A stretch of 64,000 bases of DNA from an uncultured Collinsella sp. (GCA_958450865.1 CAUDNY010000004.1:124001-188000); one strand, 5' to 3'. Shown: positions 34,406 through 42,614, counted from the stretch's first letter. The notes: generated from the letters alone by a model not told the origin. Numbers and translations are program-made.

Positions 34406-34429
34406 GCTGAGGGGATGGACTGCGACAGC

Positions 34430-34493
34430 GGCAGAGGCAGCGGCATCGGTGGCGGCAGAGGCAGCGGCATCGGTGGCGGCAGAGGCAACGGCA
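34430..34493. repeat. 24-bp tandem repeat
   Basis: The unit GGCAGAGGCAGCGGCATCGG plus TGGC occurs at 34430-34453 and 34454-34477, with a partial third copy to 34493. On the minus strand it lies in a 40-codon frame (34379-34501) that would encode MPVAVASAATDAAASAATDA and onward. That frame ends inside the adjacent palindrome and has no convincing ribosome binding site, so I do not call it a gene. Confidence 0.8.
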
Positions 34494-34520
34494 ACTGGCA
34501 TAGTGTTTTCCGTCTGCTTG

Positions 34521-37289
34521 CTACAGCAGCTCGCCGTGGCGGGCGATGTAGCGGCGCTTGGCCAGTTGGGTGAGCGCGATGTAGGCGGCGACAATGCCGA
34601 TGAGCAGCGCGAAGAAGATTGGCGGCAGCGGCATGAGACCCAGCGCATCGGCGATGGGGCTTACCGGCAGCCAAGTGACGAGCACCAGGCCCAGCACGGT
34701 GAGGAGGCACAGCGCGGGCGCGGCGTGGTCGCGCAGGCTCGGTAGACGCGGGGAGCGCAGCATGTGGATTACGAGCGTCTGCGACCACATGGACTCGACA
34801 AACCAGCCGCTCTGGAAGATTGCGGCGAAGGTCGTCATGCCCGCGACGTTGCCCGCGGCGGCAAGCTCTGCCCAGCTCGCGCCCACGGTGGCGGGGCACA
34901 CCACAAAGAAGAGCGCGGCGAAGGTCACGATGTCAAACAGCGAGCTCACGGGGCCCAGCTCGAGCATAAAGCCCTTGATGGACGCGGCGTCCCAAGCACG
35001 CGGACGGGCAGTCCAGGCGTCGTCGACGGTATCCCACGGCAGCGCGATGCACACGATCTCGTAGACCAGCGACAGCAGCACCAGCTGCAGAGCGCTCATG
35101 GGTAAGAACGGCAAGAACAGGCTCGCGACGGTCACGGACAGCACGTTGCCAAAGTTGGAGCTCACCGTGGTCTTGAGGTACTTGAGCAGGTTGCCGTAGG
35201 TGCGGCGGCCTTCGATGATGCCACGCTCGAGCACGCCCAGGTCTTTCTGGAGCAAGATGATGTCGGCGGATTCCTTGGCGATGTCGACGGCCGAATCGAC
35301 CGAGATGCCGCAGTCGCTCGCACGCATGGCGGCGGCGTCGTTGATGCCGTCGCCCATAAAGCCCACAGTGTGGCCGAGCAGCTCGCGCATGACGCGCACC
35401 AGGCGCGCCTTCTGCAGTGGCGAGAGCTTGGCGAAGAGGTGGGTGTTCTCGGCGCGCTCGGCAAGTTCGGCGTCATCGAGCGCATCGATCTCGGAGCCGA
35501 GCAAGACGTTGCTCGCGTCGATACCGATCTGTTCGCAGACGGTGGCGGCAACGCGGTCGTTGTCGCCGGTCAGGACCTTGACCGCCACACCCTTGGCCTC
35601 GAGCGTGGCGACGGCGCCCGCGGCACTCGCCTTGGGCGGATCGAGGAAGGCCAAAAAGCCCATCAGCACCATGTCGCACTCGTCGGCGATGCCAAACTCG
35701 CCCACGCAGCGCGGATTGGTCTTCTGCGCCACGGCAATCACGCGCAGGCCCTCGGCATTGAGCCCGGCGACCTGCTTGCGAATCTGGGCGAGCTTTTCTT
35801 CGGTGAGCGGTTGGGCGGCACCATCGACCTCGACAAAGGAGCAGATCTCGAGCATTTCCTCGGCGGCCCCCTTGGTAACCATCTGGGTTTTGCCCTGGGC
35901 GTCGGCGACGACTACGCTCAGGCGACGGCGCGAGAAATCGAAAGGCACCTCGTCGACCTTGGTATAGCGGTCGCGCAGGCTCTGGCCCAGCATGGAATCG
36001 GGCGCTGCGGCCGAGGGCGTCACGTCGGCACGGTCGATGACGGCCAGGTCGATTAGGTTCTTGAGGCCGGTCTGGAAGAAGCTGTTCAAAAACGCATGGC
36101 GCAGCACGCGCGCGTCCTCGTTGCCGTCGGTGTTGAGGTAGCGCTCGAGCACGATGCGGTCTTCGGTGAGGGTGCCGGTCTTGTCGCAGCACAGGACGTC
36201 CATCGCGCCGAGGTTTTGGATCGCCGGCAGTTCCTTGACGATAACCTGGCGGCGGGCGAGGTCCTTGGCGCCCTGCGACAGGCTCGTGGTCACGATGACG
36301 GGGAGCATCTGCGGCGTGATGCCCACGGCTACGCTCGTGGCGAACAGCAGCGCGTCGATGACGTTGCCCTTGGTGGCGGCGTTGATGGCAAAGACGGCCG
36401 GCGCCATAACGAGCATGAGGCGTACGAGCAACATGGAGACGCTCGAGACGCCGCGGTCAAACGCGCTCTTCTCGCCGCGCCCGTTGAGCATCTTGGCGAT
36501 GCCGCCCAGGTAGGTGTCCGAGCCGGTGGCAACGACAAGCGCCATGGCGGTGCCGTTTTGCACGGAGGTGCCGGTAAAGACGATGTTATTGCAGGCGGAG
36601 AGTGGCAGCGCGGAGCTGTCGGCACCCTCGACGACGGTGACGGCAGCGCTCTTCTCGACGGCCTCGCTCTCGCCGGTGAGTGCGGACTCGATCACAAACA
36701 GGTCGCGCGCGGTGATGATGCGGGCATCGGCCGGCACCATGTCGCCGGCAGAGAGGCGGATTACATCGCCGGGGACGAGCTCGTCGAAGGGAATCTCGAT
36801 GCGCTCGCCGTCACGCAGGGCACAGCAGGTGTTGGAGACCAGGTCCTTGAGGGCCTCGGCCGCATTGCCGCTGCGGGCTTCCTGGATAAACTTCATGCCG
36901 CCCGATACCAGCAGCATGATGCCGATGACGATGACCGTGGAGGGGTCGCGCTGCGGCTCGGGCACGGCGAGCACGTCGATGTAGAGCGAGACCAGTGCGA
37001 GCGCGGCGAGGATGCCGGCGAAGGGATCGATGAATGCGTCGGCGATGCGGCGGGCGAGCGTCTTGGTCGGCGCTTCGATGGTGTTGGGGCCGACCGCGCT
37101 CAGGCGCTCGGCGGCGTGCTCGGCGGTGAGGCCGTCTGCCGTGGCATCGAGCAGCACGAGGGCGTCCTCGGCGCTATGGGTGGCGGCGAAGACGGTGTTC
37201 TTGGACATGCCGGTGTGAGCGGCGGGGCGCGCCGTGCGGCGGCGCTTGGAGATAGCTTCGAGTACCGTGGCGGTTTTGAGCATCAGCAT
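34521..37289 (-). CDS. mgtA: magnesium-transporting P-type ATPase
   Basis: The protein has 922 residues, the MgtA/MgtB length. P-type landmarks are the TGES loop (SALTGESEAVEK), the phosphorylation motif CDKTGTLTED, LTGDND, and the hinge MGDGINDAAAMRASDCGISV. The MgtA-type C-terminal membrane block contains SSNFGNVLSV and LVYEIVCIALPWD. It imports Mg2+ down its electrochemical gradient using ATP. GGAGG lies five bases before the first of two close ATG codons. It is monocistronic; no mgtL-type leader peptide is obvious in the 437-bp gap upstream. Confidence 0.95.
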   Translation of the reverse strand: MLMLKTATVLEAISKRRRTARPAAHTGMSKNTVFAATHSAEDALVLLDATADGLTAEHAAERLSAVGPNTIEAPTKTLARRIADAFIDPFAGILAALALVSLYIDVLAVPEPQRDPSTVIVIGIMLLVSGGMKFIQEARSGNAAEALKDLVSNTCCALRDGERIEIPFDELVPGDVIRLSAGDMVPADARIITARDLFVIESALTGESEAVEKSAAVTVVEGADSSALPLSACNNIVFTGTSVQNGTAMALVVATGSDTYLGGIAKMLNGRGEKSAFDRGVSSVSMLLVRLMLVMAPAVFAINAATKGNVIDALLFATSVAVGITPQMLPVIVTTSLSQGAKDLARRQVIVKELPAIQNLGAMDVLCCDKTGTLTEDRIVLERYLNTDGNEDARVLRHAFLNSFFQTGLKNLIDLAVIDRADVTPSAAAPDSMLGQSLRDRYTKVDEVPFDFSRRRLSVVVADAQGKTQMVTKGAAEEMLEICSFVEVDGAAQPLTEEKLAQIRKQVAGLNAEGLRVIAVAQKTNPRCVGEFGIADECDMVLMGFLAFLDPPKASAAGAVATLEAKGVAVKVLTGDNDRVAATVCEQIGIDASNVLLGSEIDALDDAELAERAENTHLFAKLSPLQKARLVRVMRELLGHTVGFMGDGINDAAAMRASDCGISVDSAVDIAKESADIILLQKDLGVLERGIIEGRRTYGNLLKYLKTTVSSNFGNVLSVTVASLFLPFLPMSALQLVLLSLVYEIVCIALPWDTVDDAWTARPRAWDAASIKGFMLELGPVSSLFDIVTFAALFFVVCPATVGASWAELAAAGNVAGMTTFAAIFQSGWFVESMWSQTLVIHMLRSPRLPSLRDHAAPALCLLTVLGLVLVTWLPVSPIADALGLMPLPPIFFALLIGIVAAYIALTQLAKRRYIARHGELL

Positions 37290-37726
37290 AGGGTCCTCCT
37301 TGTTGAAGGGAGTTAGCGTACGTGTCGTATTTGCTTCAAAAAACCTAGATGTCGCTCACGTCATGCTCGCGAGCTACCACAAAGGGGACGGGCACCTTTG
37401 TGGTGGTTTTGACGGCCGGCTGTTGGCGCTTATGCGTGTGCGGAATCCTCGCGGTGTGCCGAGGGCGACATGCAGGTTTTTCGACTATGACTGCCTTCCA
37501 TGGCACACCTCCTTAAGGCCGGGCGCTGCGCGCTTTGGGTATCTTGTACCCGCTTTAATTCGCCCGTATTCTTGACGAGGGGGGTTTATCGTGTCAACCC
37601 CATTGTTCGGAAAACCATTGCCCCTGACAAAGCCTTTACAGAATGCCGTGGCCTGAAAGCGCACCCGCAACGCGCCCTGCCTGCGCTAAACTGGAAAGCA
37701 CGTACGCAATTACGAGAGGAGCCCGC
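37290..37726. other. intergenic region between divergent mgtA and pyrE
   Basis: This 437-bp gap has no convincing gene. It holds one CACAAAGG-type hairpin (37376-37404). TTGAC (37571) and GTCAA (37593) form a dyad with GGGTT/AACCC inside that could be a promoter-operator for pyrE. The GAGAGGAG ribosome binding site of pyrE lies at its end. I see no clear Mg2+ riboswitch on the mgtA side. Confidence 0.6.
37376..37404. repeat. hairpin repeat, CACAAAGG type, copy 2
   Basis: ACCACAAAGG pairs with CCTTTGTGGT around the loop GGACGGGCA. That loop is nearly the reverse complement of the loop at 25245-25253, so the two copies lie in opposite orientation. Confidence 0.82.
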
Positions 37727-38407
37727 ATGGAGGCTTACAAGCAAGAGTTCATCAAGTTCATGGTCGAGTCCGACGTCCTTAAGTTCGGCAGCTTTACGCT
37801 CAAGAGCGGCCGTCAGTCCCCGTTCTTTATGAACGCCGGCGCCTACGTGACGGGCTATCAGCTCAAGAAGCTGGGCGAGTATTACGCCCAGGCAATCCAC
37901 GATAACTTTGGCGACGACTTTGACGTGCTGTTTGGGCCGGCCTACAAGGGCATTCCCCTGGCCGTCGTGACCGCAATTGCCTACCACGAGCTGTACGGCA
38001 AGGAGGTCAAGTACTGCTGCGACCGCAAGGAGGCCAAGGACCACGGCGCCGACAAGGGCAACCTGCTGGGCTACGAGCCCCAGGACGGCGACCGCGTGGT
38101 CATGGTCGAGGACGTCACCACCAGCGGTAAGTCCATCGACGAGACCTATCCCAAGGTCAAGGCGGCTGCCGATGTCGAGATCAAGGGCCTCATCGTGTCT
38201 CTCAACCGCATGGAGGTCGGCAAGGGTGGCGTGACCACCGCTCAGAAGGAGATCGAGGCCAAGTACGGTTTCCCCGTCGCGAGCATCGTCTCCATGGCCG
38301 AGGTCGTCGAGACCCTCTACAACCACGAGATCGACGGCAAGGTCGTCATCGATGACGAGCTCAAGGCCGCTATCGACGCCTACTACGAGCAGTACGGAGT
38401 CCGTTAG
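37727..38407 (+). CDS. pyrE: orotate phosphoribosyltransferase
   Basis: The protein has 226 residues. The PRPP-binding loop reads VVMVEDVTTSGKSIDE (about 124-139), with the substrate segments LKSGRQSPFFMNAG and FGPAYKGIPLA. It converts orotate and PRPP to orotidine 5'-phosphate in pyrimidine synthesis. AGAGGAG precedes ATG 37727, and the family alignment starts there. No other pyr gene is adjacent. The stop codon TAG overlaps the first hairpin of a structured repeat by one base. Confidence 0.95.
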   Translation: MEAYKQEFIKFMVESDVLKFGSFTLKSGRQSPFFMNAGAYVTGYQLKKLGEYYAQAIHDNFGDDFDVLFGPAYKGIPLAVVTAIAYHELYGKEVKYCCDRKEAKDHGADKGNLLGYEPQDGDRVVMVEDVTTSGKSIDETYPKVKAAADVEIKGLIVSLNRMEVGKGGVTTAQKEIEAKYGFPVASIVSMAEVVETLYNHEIDGKVVIDDELKAAIDAYYEQYGVR

Positions 38408-38574
38408 TTACGCGGTTTTACCAAACCGCGTAACCAGTTGACGCTGCGCGGGCCGCATTTGGACAATCTGACGTTCAACTTCAAGGGCGCGACCAGAAGG
38501 TCAGCGCCCTTTCGTTTCACGTCACCTTGTCTCAAATGCGACCCGCTCGCTGTCGTTGCCAAGACATCGGCACT
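38407..38574 (+). ncRNA. structured two-hairpin repeat, copy 1
   Basis: Hairpin 1 (38407-38434) has arms GTTACGCGGTTT and AAACCGCGTAAC. Hairpin 2 (38483-38511) has GGGCGC-GACC pairing with GGTC, a bulged A, then GCGCCC. Shared single-stranded blocks ACGCTGC, CAATCTG, TTCAACTTC and GTCGTTGCCAA link them. The copy at 42106 has the same layout with compensating base changes in both stems. TTGCCA and TGGCAA downstream may form a third stem. The 403-bp gap to the next gene is otherwise repeats. It lies directly after pyrE and may be a 3' element, an attenuator or a mobile repeat. Confidence 0.6.
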
Positions 38575-38597
38575 CCCGTTGCTGGCAAGGGGCGGCA

Positions 38598-38672
38598 CTT
38601 GGGGACGTTCCTTTTCTGCCGGCACCTGGAGACACTCCTGATGTGGTCGTTGGGGACGTTCTTAAATGACTA
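38598..38672. repeat. GGGGAC-core repeats after the structured element
   Basis: CTTGGGGACGTTCCTTTTCT and GCCGGCACCTGGAGACACTC are followed by TTGGGGACGTTCTTAAATGA. The first part is nearly the same as 42335-42377, so the GGGGAC repeat is attached to the structured element in both copies. Confidence 0.78.
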
Positions 38673-38680
38673 TTCAGGAT

Positions 38681-38703
38681 GAGTGTCCAAAAATCCGCGC
38701 TCG
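38681..38703. repeat. 23-bp direct repeat, copy 1
   Basis: GAGTGTCCAAAAATCC followed by GCGCTCG matches 39548-39570 at 21 of 23 positions. The two copies bracket the XRE-desulfoferrodoxin gene. Confidence 0.75.
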
Positions 38704-38810
38704 TTCGATTGGCGCATGTCTACGCAGCGTAGGTTGTCGAGCCTGGCCTTCAAATGGATACTGACTGTCGAACCGGTTCACTCCATTTCTTCAATTTGAT
38801 TGGACAGCCC

Positions 38811-39431
38811 ATGAACCAGACACGGCAAACCAATGCCTCCCATACTTTTTTGGCAGCGCATGCCATCAAGCAGCTGCGCGAAGAGCGCGGCCTCACCCAG
38901 CGCGCCCTGGCGGAAAGCCTTGGCGTGACCGATAAAGCCGTCAGCAAGTGGGAATCCGGCCGCGGCCTTCCCGACATTTCCCTCGTTGAGCCTTTGGCCC
39001 AGAGACTCGGCATAAGCGTGGCTGAGCTTTTGGCTGGTGACATTCGGGCCAACGCCAACCGTGCAGGCAATATGCTCAAAGGCGTCTTTTACGTTTGCCC
39101 TATCTGCGGAAACGTTGTGCACGCGCTCGGAGAAGGCAGCTTTAGCTGCTGTGGCTCCACGATGTTTCCCCAGGAGGCCGAAGAGCCGGACGCGGACCAC
39201 GCCTTTTCCATCGAGCGCATCGAGGACGATTGGTACGTCACGCTCGATCATCCCATGACCAAGGATCACTACATTAGCTTTGTGGCATATGCGACTATGG
39301 ACGGCATCTGCTTTAAGAAGCTCTATCCAGAGCAATCGGTGCAGCCGCGCTTCCATATTACCGGGCGCGGCAGGATATATCTTTACTGCAACCAACACGG
39401 ACTCTTTACGTCGCTGACGCCTCGCAAATAA
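38811..39431 (+). CDS. XRE-family regulator fused to a desulfoferrodoxin-like (superoxide reductase) domain
   Basis: The protein has 206 residues. A helix-turn-helix of the XRE/Cro type lies at about 18-75 (LREERGLTQRALAESLGVTD, KAVSKWESGRGLPD). The rest resembles a 2Fe-superoxide reductase. A desulforedoxin-like site has Cys96, Cys99, Cys113 and Cys114. A neelaredoxin-like domain follows with His130, the HPMTKDHY pair His147 and His153, and the YCNQHG pair Cys193 and His196, so all five ligands of the catalytic iron appear present. The conserved EKH near the first histidine is ADH, removing the catalytic lysine. A redox- or superoxide-sensing regulator is inferred. It is a single gene within repeats. 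Confidence 0.78.
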   Translation: MNQTRQTNASHTFLAAHAIKQLREERGLTQRALAESLGVTDKAVSKWESGRGLPDISLVEPLAQRLGISVAELLAGDIRANANRAGNMLKGVFYVCPICGNVVHALGEGSFSCCGSTMFPQEAEEPDADHAFSIERIEDDWYVTLDHPMTKDHYISFVAYATMDGICFKKLYPEQSVQPRFHITGRGRIYLYCNQHGLFTSLTPRK

Positions 39432-39476
39432 CGGCTGTCTATCCGCCCTCCTCATGCGTTCCCGGGGACCCAAAAT

Positions 39477-39540
39477 GAGCGTGGATAATCTCCCGTTTAT
39501 GGGCCGCATGCAGGCTCAAAGTGGGAGATTATCCACGCTC
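39477..39540. repeat. long palindrome, TGGATAATCTCCC type
   Basis: GAGCGTGGATAATCTCCC (39477-39494) pairs perfectly with 39523-39540 across a 28-nt spacer. It lies between the XRE-fusion gene and the RpiR gene, which converge here, and may stop transcription from both sides. Confidence 0.85.
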
Positions 39541-39547
39541 GTTATCT

Positions 39548-39570
39548 GAGTGTCCGAAAATCCACGCTCG
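39548..39570. repeat. 23-bp direct repeat, copy 2
   Basis: GAGTGTCCGAAAATCC followed by ACGCTCG; see 38681-38703. Its ATCCACGCTCG end also matches the right arm of the palindrome just upstream. Confidence 0.75.
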
Positions 39571-39573
39571 TCG

Positions 39574-40429
39574 CTACTTGAGTCCGGGCAGGCGGGTGTA
39601 GGGAAACGAGCGCTCTAAGAACTCGGAGCAGCGGGCGTAATCTTTGGCAAAGTAGCTGCTATAGAGCGAATCGAGTACGTATTGCACGGCGATATGGCTG
39701 GCGAACTGCGTGATGCGGTGCGTCATGCTCTCGTGGTCGCTTACCGTGAGATAGGCGGCAAAGCCGGGGTGAATGCGGGCACAGTACGGCGTGCCGATGA
39801 CGATGACCGGGACATGTCGACTGCTAAGGATCGGCAAGATCTCCTTGAGGTTGGGGGCAAGGCCGCTGTAGGAGATGATGATTGCCACATGGTCGGGACC
39901 CGAGGCGAGCGCCGTGCGCACCTGAGCCTCGACGCTGTCGTGGCACGTCGCGCTTTTGCCGGCGGAAAGCAGGCGATCGCGGAACATTCCCGCTGGATAC
40001 AGGTTATGCGAGCCCGTGTAGATGTCCACGGTGCCGGCGCGCATGATGAGCTTGGCGGCGTGGTTGAGCTGTGCAGGGTCGAGCAGCTCCTGCGTTTCGG
40101 CCAAGGTGGTCTGGTAGAGCCCCTCCATGCGTTCCATCACCTGCGCAGGGGTGGAGGTGGCATCGAAGGGAAAGTTGATGTCCACGTCGCGCCGGTTGCC
40201 CGCCTCGGTCGCCAGACGGATGAGTTCGACTTTGAGGTCTTTGAATCCCTCGAGGCCGAGTTTTTTTGCAAAAGCGGTGCACGCTCGCGACAGAAACGTT
40301 GGCGCACGCGGCAAATTCCTTAATGGAAAGCCCGCGGACGTTTTCGCCCATGGCAAGGGCCGAGATGCCGAGCTGTTGCTCGGTAGGGGTAAGGCCCTGT
40401 GCCTCGGAAATCTTGCGTTTGATATCCAT
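39574..40429 (-). pseudogene. MurR/RpiR-family regulator interrupted by a frameshift in an A7 tract
   Basis: Reading starts at ATG 40429 (GGGAG six bases upstream) with MDIKRKISEAQGLTPTEQQL and an RpiR helix-turn-helix up to SVHRFCKK. It then goes out of frame at seven A (40261-40267, plus-strand T). With six A the frame continues as LGLEGFKDLKVELIRLA into a SIS sugar-phosphate isomerase-like domain (about 120-280) that is otherwise intact. So either the last base is a sequencing error, the gene is phase-variable, or slippage restores the product. It diverges from the PTS IIA gene, whose regulator it probably is. Confidence 0.75.
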
Positions 40430-40453
40430 GCGAACTCCCACACTCGCCAAACC

Positions 40454-40482
40454 TGCCAAAAAGGGACAGGTTTATTTTGGCA
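40454..40482. repeat. hairpin repeat, TGCCAAAA type
   Basis: TGCCAAAA (40454-40461) pairs with TTTTGGCA (40475-40482) around AGGGACAGGTTTA. It is related to the larger palindrome at 48478-48532, which shares GGGACAGG and CCAAAACA segments. It lies in the gap between the RpiR gene and the PTS gene, 25 bases before the RpiR start. Confidence 0.75.
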
Positions 40483-40755
40483 CGTTTCGGCCGGTATCAG
40501 GAAGTGTCAGGGACGGAGCGGCGGCAGTCCGCGGGCGCGAAAAGAAGTGTCGGGTTTGGCGCGCCCGCTTCTGCCCGTCCCGCGCGTGGGCGATACTCGG
40601 CTTATCGACCCGCGATGCAAAGGAGACGCTCATCCCACGAGCACTACCGGGAAGGGCTTGCGATTCGAGCCCTCGCCTTAGTATTTTGGCCATTTAGCAC
40701 TATAATCACCGTAGGCATGCGCATAACGTTGCGCTTAATCAAGAGGAGAAAACGT

Positions 40756-41292
40756 ATGGGTCTGTTTGACATGTTCAAGAAGAAGGCTGAGCCTGCCGCT
40801 GCTACTGCTCCCGCCTCCATCTCTGCTTCTGCCGGCGCCGACGTGCTGTGCTCGCCCGTCAAGGGCAAGGTCATCAAGATGGCCGACGTGCCCGATCCCG
40901 TCTTTGGTGGCGAGGTTCTGGGCAAGGGCTGCGCCGTGTGGCCCGAGGACGACCTGGTCTACGCTCCCTGCGACGGCAAGGTGACCGTCACCATGGGCCA
41001 CGCCGTGGGTCTGCAGTCCGATAGCGGCATCGAGGTTTTGGTGCACGTTGGCGTCGATACCGTCAACATGAACGGCGATGGCTTCGAGGGCTTCGTCAAG
41101 GCCGATGACGTCGTGAAGGCTGGCCAGCCCATGCTCAAGATCGACCGCGCCAAGATCGCCGCTGCCGGCTACAAGGACTGCGTCGTCGTTGCTGTGTCCA
41201 ACACCGCCGAGTTTGCCGATGTCGAACTCGCCGTCGAGGCCGACTCCGCTGTCGCCGCCGGTGACGCCATCGTTAAGGTCGTCCGCAAGTAA
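40756..41292 (+). CDS. PTS glucose-type IIA component
   Basis: The protein has 178 residues. The single IIA-Glc domain (about 25-178) has CSPVKGKVIKM near its start, His82 in MGHAVGLQS and the phosphorylated His97 in VLVHVGVDTV. The first 25 residues are an Ala/Ser-rich linker after a MGLFDMFKKK start like that of Crr. It passes phosphate from HPr to a IIBC permease, and may act in inducer control. No IIBC gene is adjacent. GAGGAG precedes the ATG by 8 bases. The divergent RpiR gene likely regulates it. Confidence 0.93.
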   Translation: MGLFDMFKKKAEPAAATAPASISASAGADVLCSPVKGKVIKMADVPDPVFGGEVLGKGCAVWPEDDLVYAPCDGKVTVTMGHAVGLQSDSGIEVLVHVGVDTVNMNGDGFEGFVKADDVVKAGQPMLKIDRAKIAAAGYKDCVVVAVSNTAEFADVELAVEADSAVAAGDAIVKVVRK

Positions 41293-41318
41293 ACTGCGGC
41301 ATCTAAAGGATGTGCAAG

Positions 41319-41347
41319 GGTGGTCGGATTTTCCGGCCACCTTTTTT
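41319..41347 (+). terminator. terminator of the IIA gene
   Basis: GGTGGTCGG and CCGGCCACC pair around ATTTT (one mismatch near the loop) and are followed by six T. Confidence 0.9.
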
Positions 41348-41528
41348 ATTGCACCGCGGGGAAGCGTTTTATTGCACGTTGGGCGGGCTTGCAAACCGTT
41401 CGGACGCTAAAACGAACCGACCGCGCCTTCGCGTTGCCGAGGATGTTCATAAGTGGATAGTATGGGCTTACTTATTACAACGTGCGCCGCGTCTGGGAAG
41501 CGCGGTGCCGCTCATTGGGAGGAACAAC

Positions 41529-42086
41529 ATGAAAAAGAAGCTGCTGCTTGCGCCCCTCATGGCCGTCTTGGTTGCATGCGTGGTCGTGCTTTCCGGCTGT
41601 GGAGGTCCTTCGGTTGAGGAGCTCATCACCGAGGATCTTACGACGCAGTTTGACGAGGTCAAGAACGGTGGCGACGACTTCCTCTCTGGTCTGGAGGAGG
41701 CTTCGGGCGACGAGTTCGAGCAGCTGGGTATCGATCCCAAGGAGTACGCCAAGACCTATCTCGAGGGCTTTGACTACAAGATCGGCGACGTGACGGTCGA
41801 CGAGGACAAGGGTGTCGCGACCGCCGAGGTCTCTATCACATGCAAGTCTATGAACAAGATCGTCGAGGACTTCTCCACCCAGTATCAGGAGAAGGTCGCT
41901 GCGCTTGACACGGTTCCTTCCGATGACGAGCTGTACAAGATGGCCGGTCAGGTTATGGTCGATGTGACCAAGGCCACCGAGCCCAGGAAGACCACGGTTA
42001 TCTTCAAGTACACCTGCAACGACGACGGCGAGTGGTCTGCCGACGACTCTGTCAACTCCGAGATGATGGATGCAATGCTGAGCTAG
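41529..42086 (+). CDS. small lipoprotein, DUF5105-like
   Basis: The protein has 185 residues. The signal peptide MKKKLLLAPLMAVLVACVVV ends in LSGC, so Cys24 would be lipidated. The mature part is acidic and helical at first (VEELITEDLTTQFDEVKNGG), then a beta-rich segment (DYKIGDVTVDEDKGVATAEV). The pattern resembles DUF5105/DUF4878-type lipoproteins. GGGAGGAAC precedes the ATG. It stands alone, with a 236-bp gap before it and the second structured repeat after it. Function unknown. Confidence 0.8.
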   Translation: MKKKLLLAPLMAVLVACVVVLSGCGGPSVEELITEDLTTQFDEVKNGGDDFLSGLEEASGDEFEQLGIDPKEYAKTYLEGFDYKIGDVTVDEDKGVATAEVSITCKSMNKIVEDFSTQYQEKVAALDTVPSDDELYKMAGQVMVDVTKATEPRKTTVIFKYTCNDDGEWSADDSVNSEMMDAMLS

Positions 42087-42105
42087 GGGAGTTACGCGGT
42101 AGTTT

Positions 42106-42266
42106 GTTACGGCGTTTTACCAAACGCCGTAACGGCCCGACGCTGCAAGCCCTCCAGAGCGGCAATCTGCCTTTCAACTTCGGCGGCATGATCAAAAGAT
42201 CAATGCCGCCTTGTTTCAAGGCACCTTGCTCGCTCTGGCGGGCTTTCGTTGTCGTTGCCAAAACGA
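42106..42266 (+). ncRNA. structured two-hairpin repeat, copy 2
   Basis: Hairpin 1 (42106-42133) has arms GTTACGGCGTTT and AAACGCCGTAAC. Hairpin 2 (42182-42210) has GGCGGCAT-GATC pairing with GATC, a bulged A, then ATGCCGCC. The blocks ACGCTGC, CAATCTG, TTCAACTTC and GTCGTTGCCAA match copy 1 at 38407. Stem sequences differ between copies but remain paired, and the bulged A is conserved. It begins 19 bases after the lipoprotein stop. The remainder of the 528-bp gap to 42614 holds a GGGGAC repeat (42331-42380) and a palindrome (42526-42573). Confidence 0.6.
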
Positions 42267-42330
42267 CGGCGTTTCCTTGGCTGGCTTAGGTGGCACTTGT
42301 ACCTGTGGCGTTGCCATCGCTGCCGAAGAT

Positions 42331-42380
42331 GGCAGTTGGGGACGTTCCTTTTCTGCCGGCAGTTGGGGACACTCCTTGCG
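42331..42380. repeat. GGGGAC-core repeat
   Basis: GGCAGTTGGGGACGTTCCTT, TTCTGCCGGC and AGTTGGGGACACTCCTTGCG follow one another. The first half matches 38598-38630 and the end matches 33997-34010. Confidence 0.78.
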
Positions 42381-42525
42381 CCAGCGTTGCATCGAATGCT
42401 CGGGAAAATACGAGCCGGTATTTGGCCGAATAGCGGGTCACGGTTTCCGGATGGCGTGGGTTGCGGAAAGTGAGACCCGGAATACTGCTCTGAAACGGGA
42501 TGCGGTTTCCCTGATGCGCCTCAAA

Positions 42526-42573
42526 CGGAAAGCGCATCCCATTCCGGAGCTTCAAAATGGGATGCGCTTTCCG
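42526..42573. repeat. long palindrome, GGAAAGCGCATCCC type
   Basis: CGGAAAGCGCATCCCATT (42526-42543) pairs perfectly with 42556-42573 around a 12-nt loop. A degenerate related arm, GGGATGCGGTTTCCC, lies just upstream at 42498. It sits 41 bases after the HAD gene's stop on the minus strand. Confidence 0.85.
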
Positions 42574-42614
42574 CGCGGAAGAATTGTCGCAGCTGCGTTA
42601 AGCAGTGTCGCTCG

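Noticed and set aside
34430..34493. CRISPR array or minisatellite gene
   Set aside because: The 24-bp units are adjacent with no spacers, and the minus-strand 40-codon frame through them has no ribosome binding site and ends in a palindrome.
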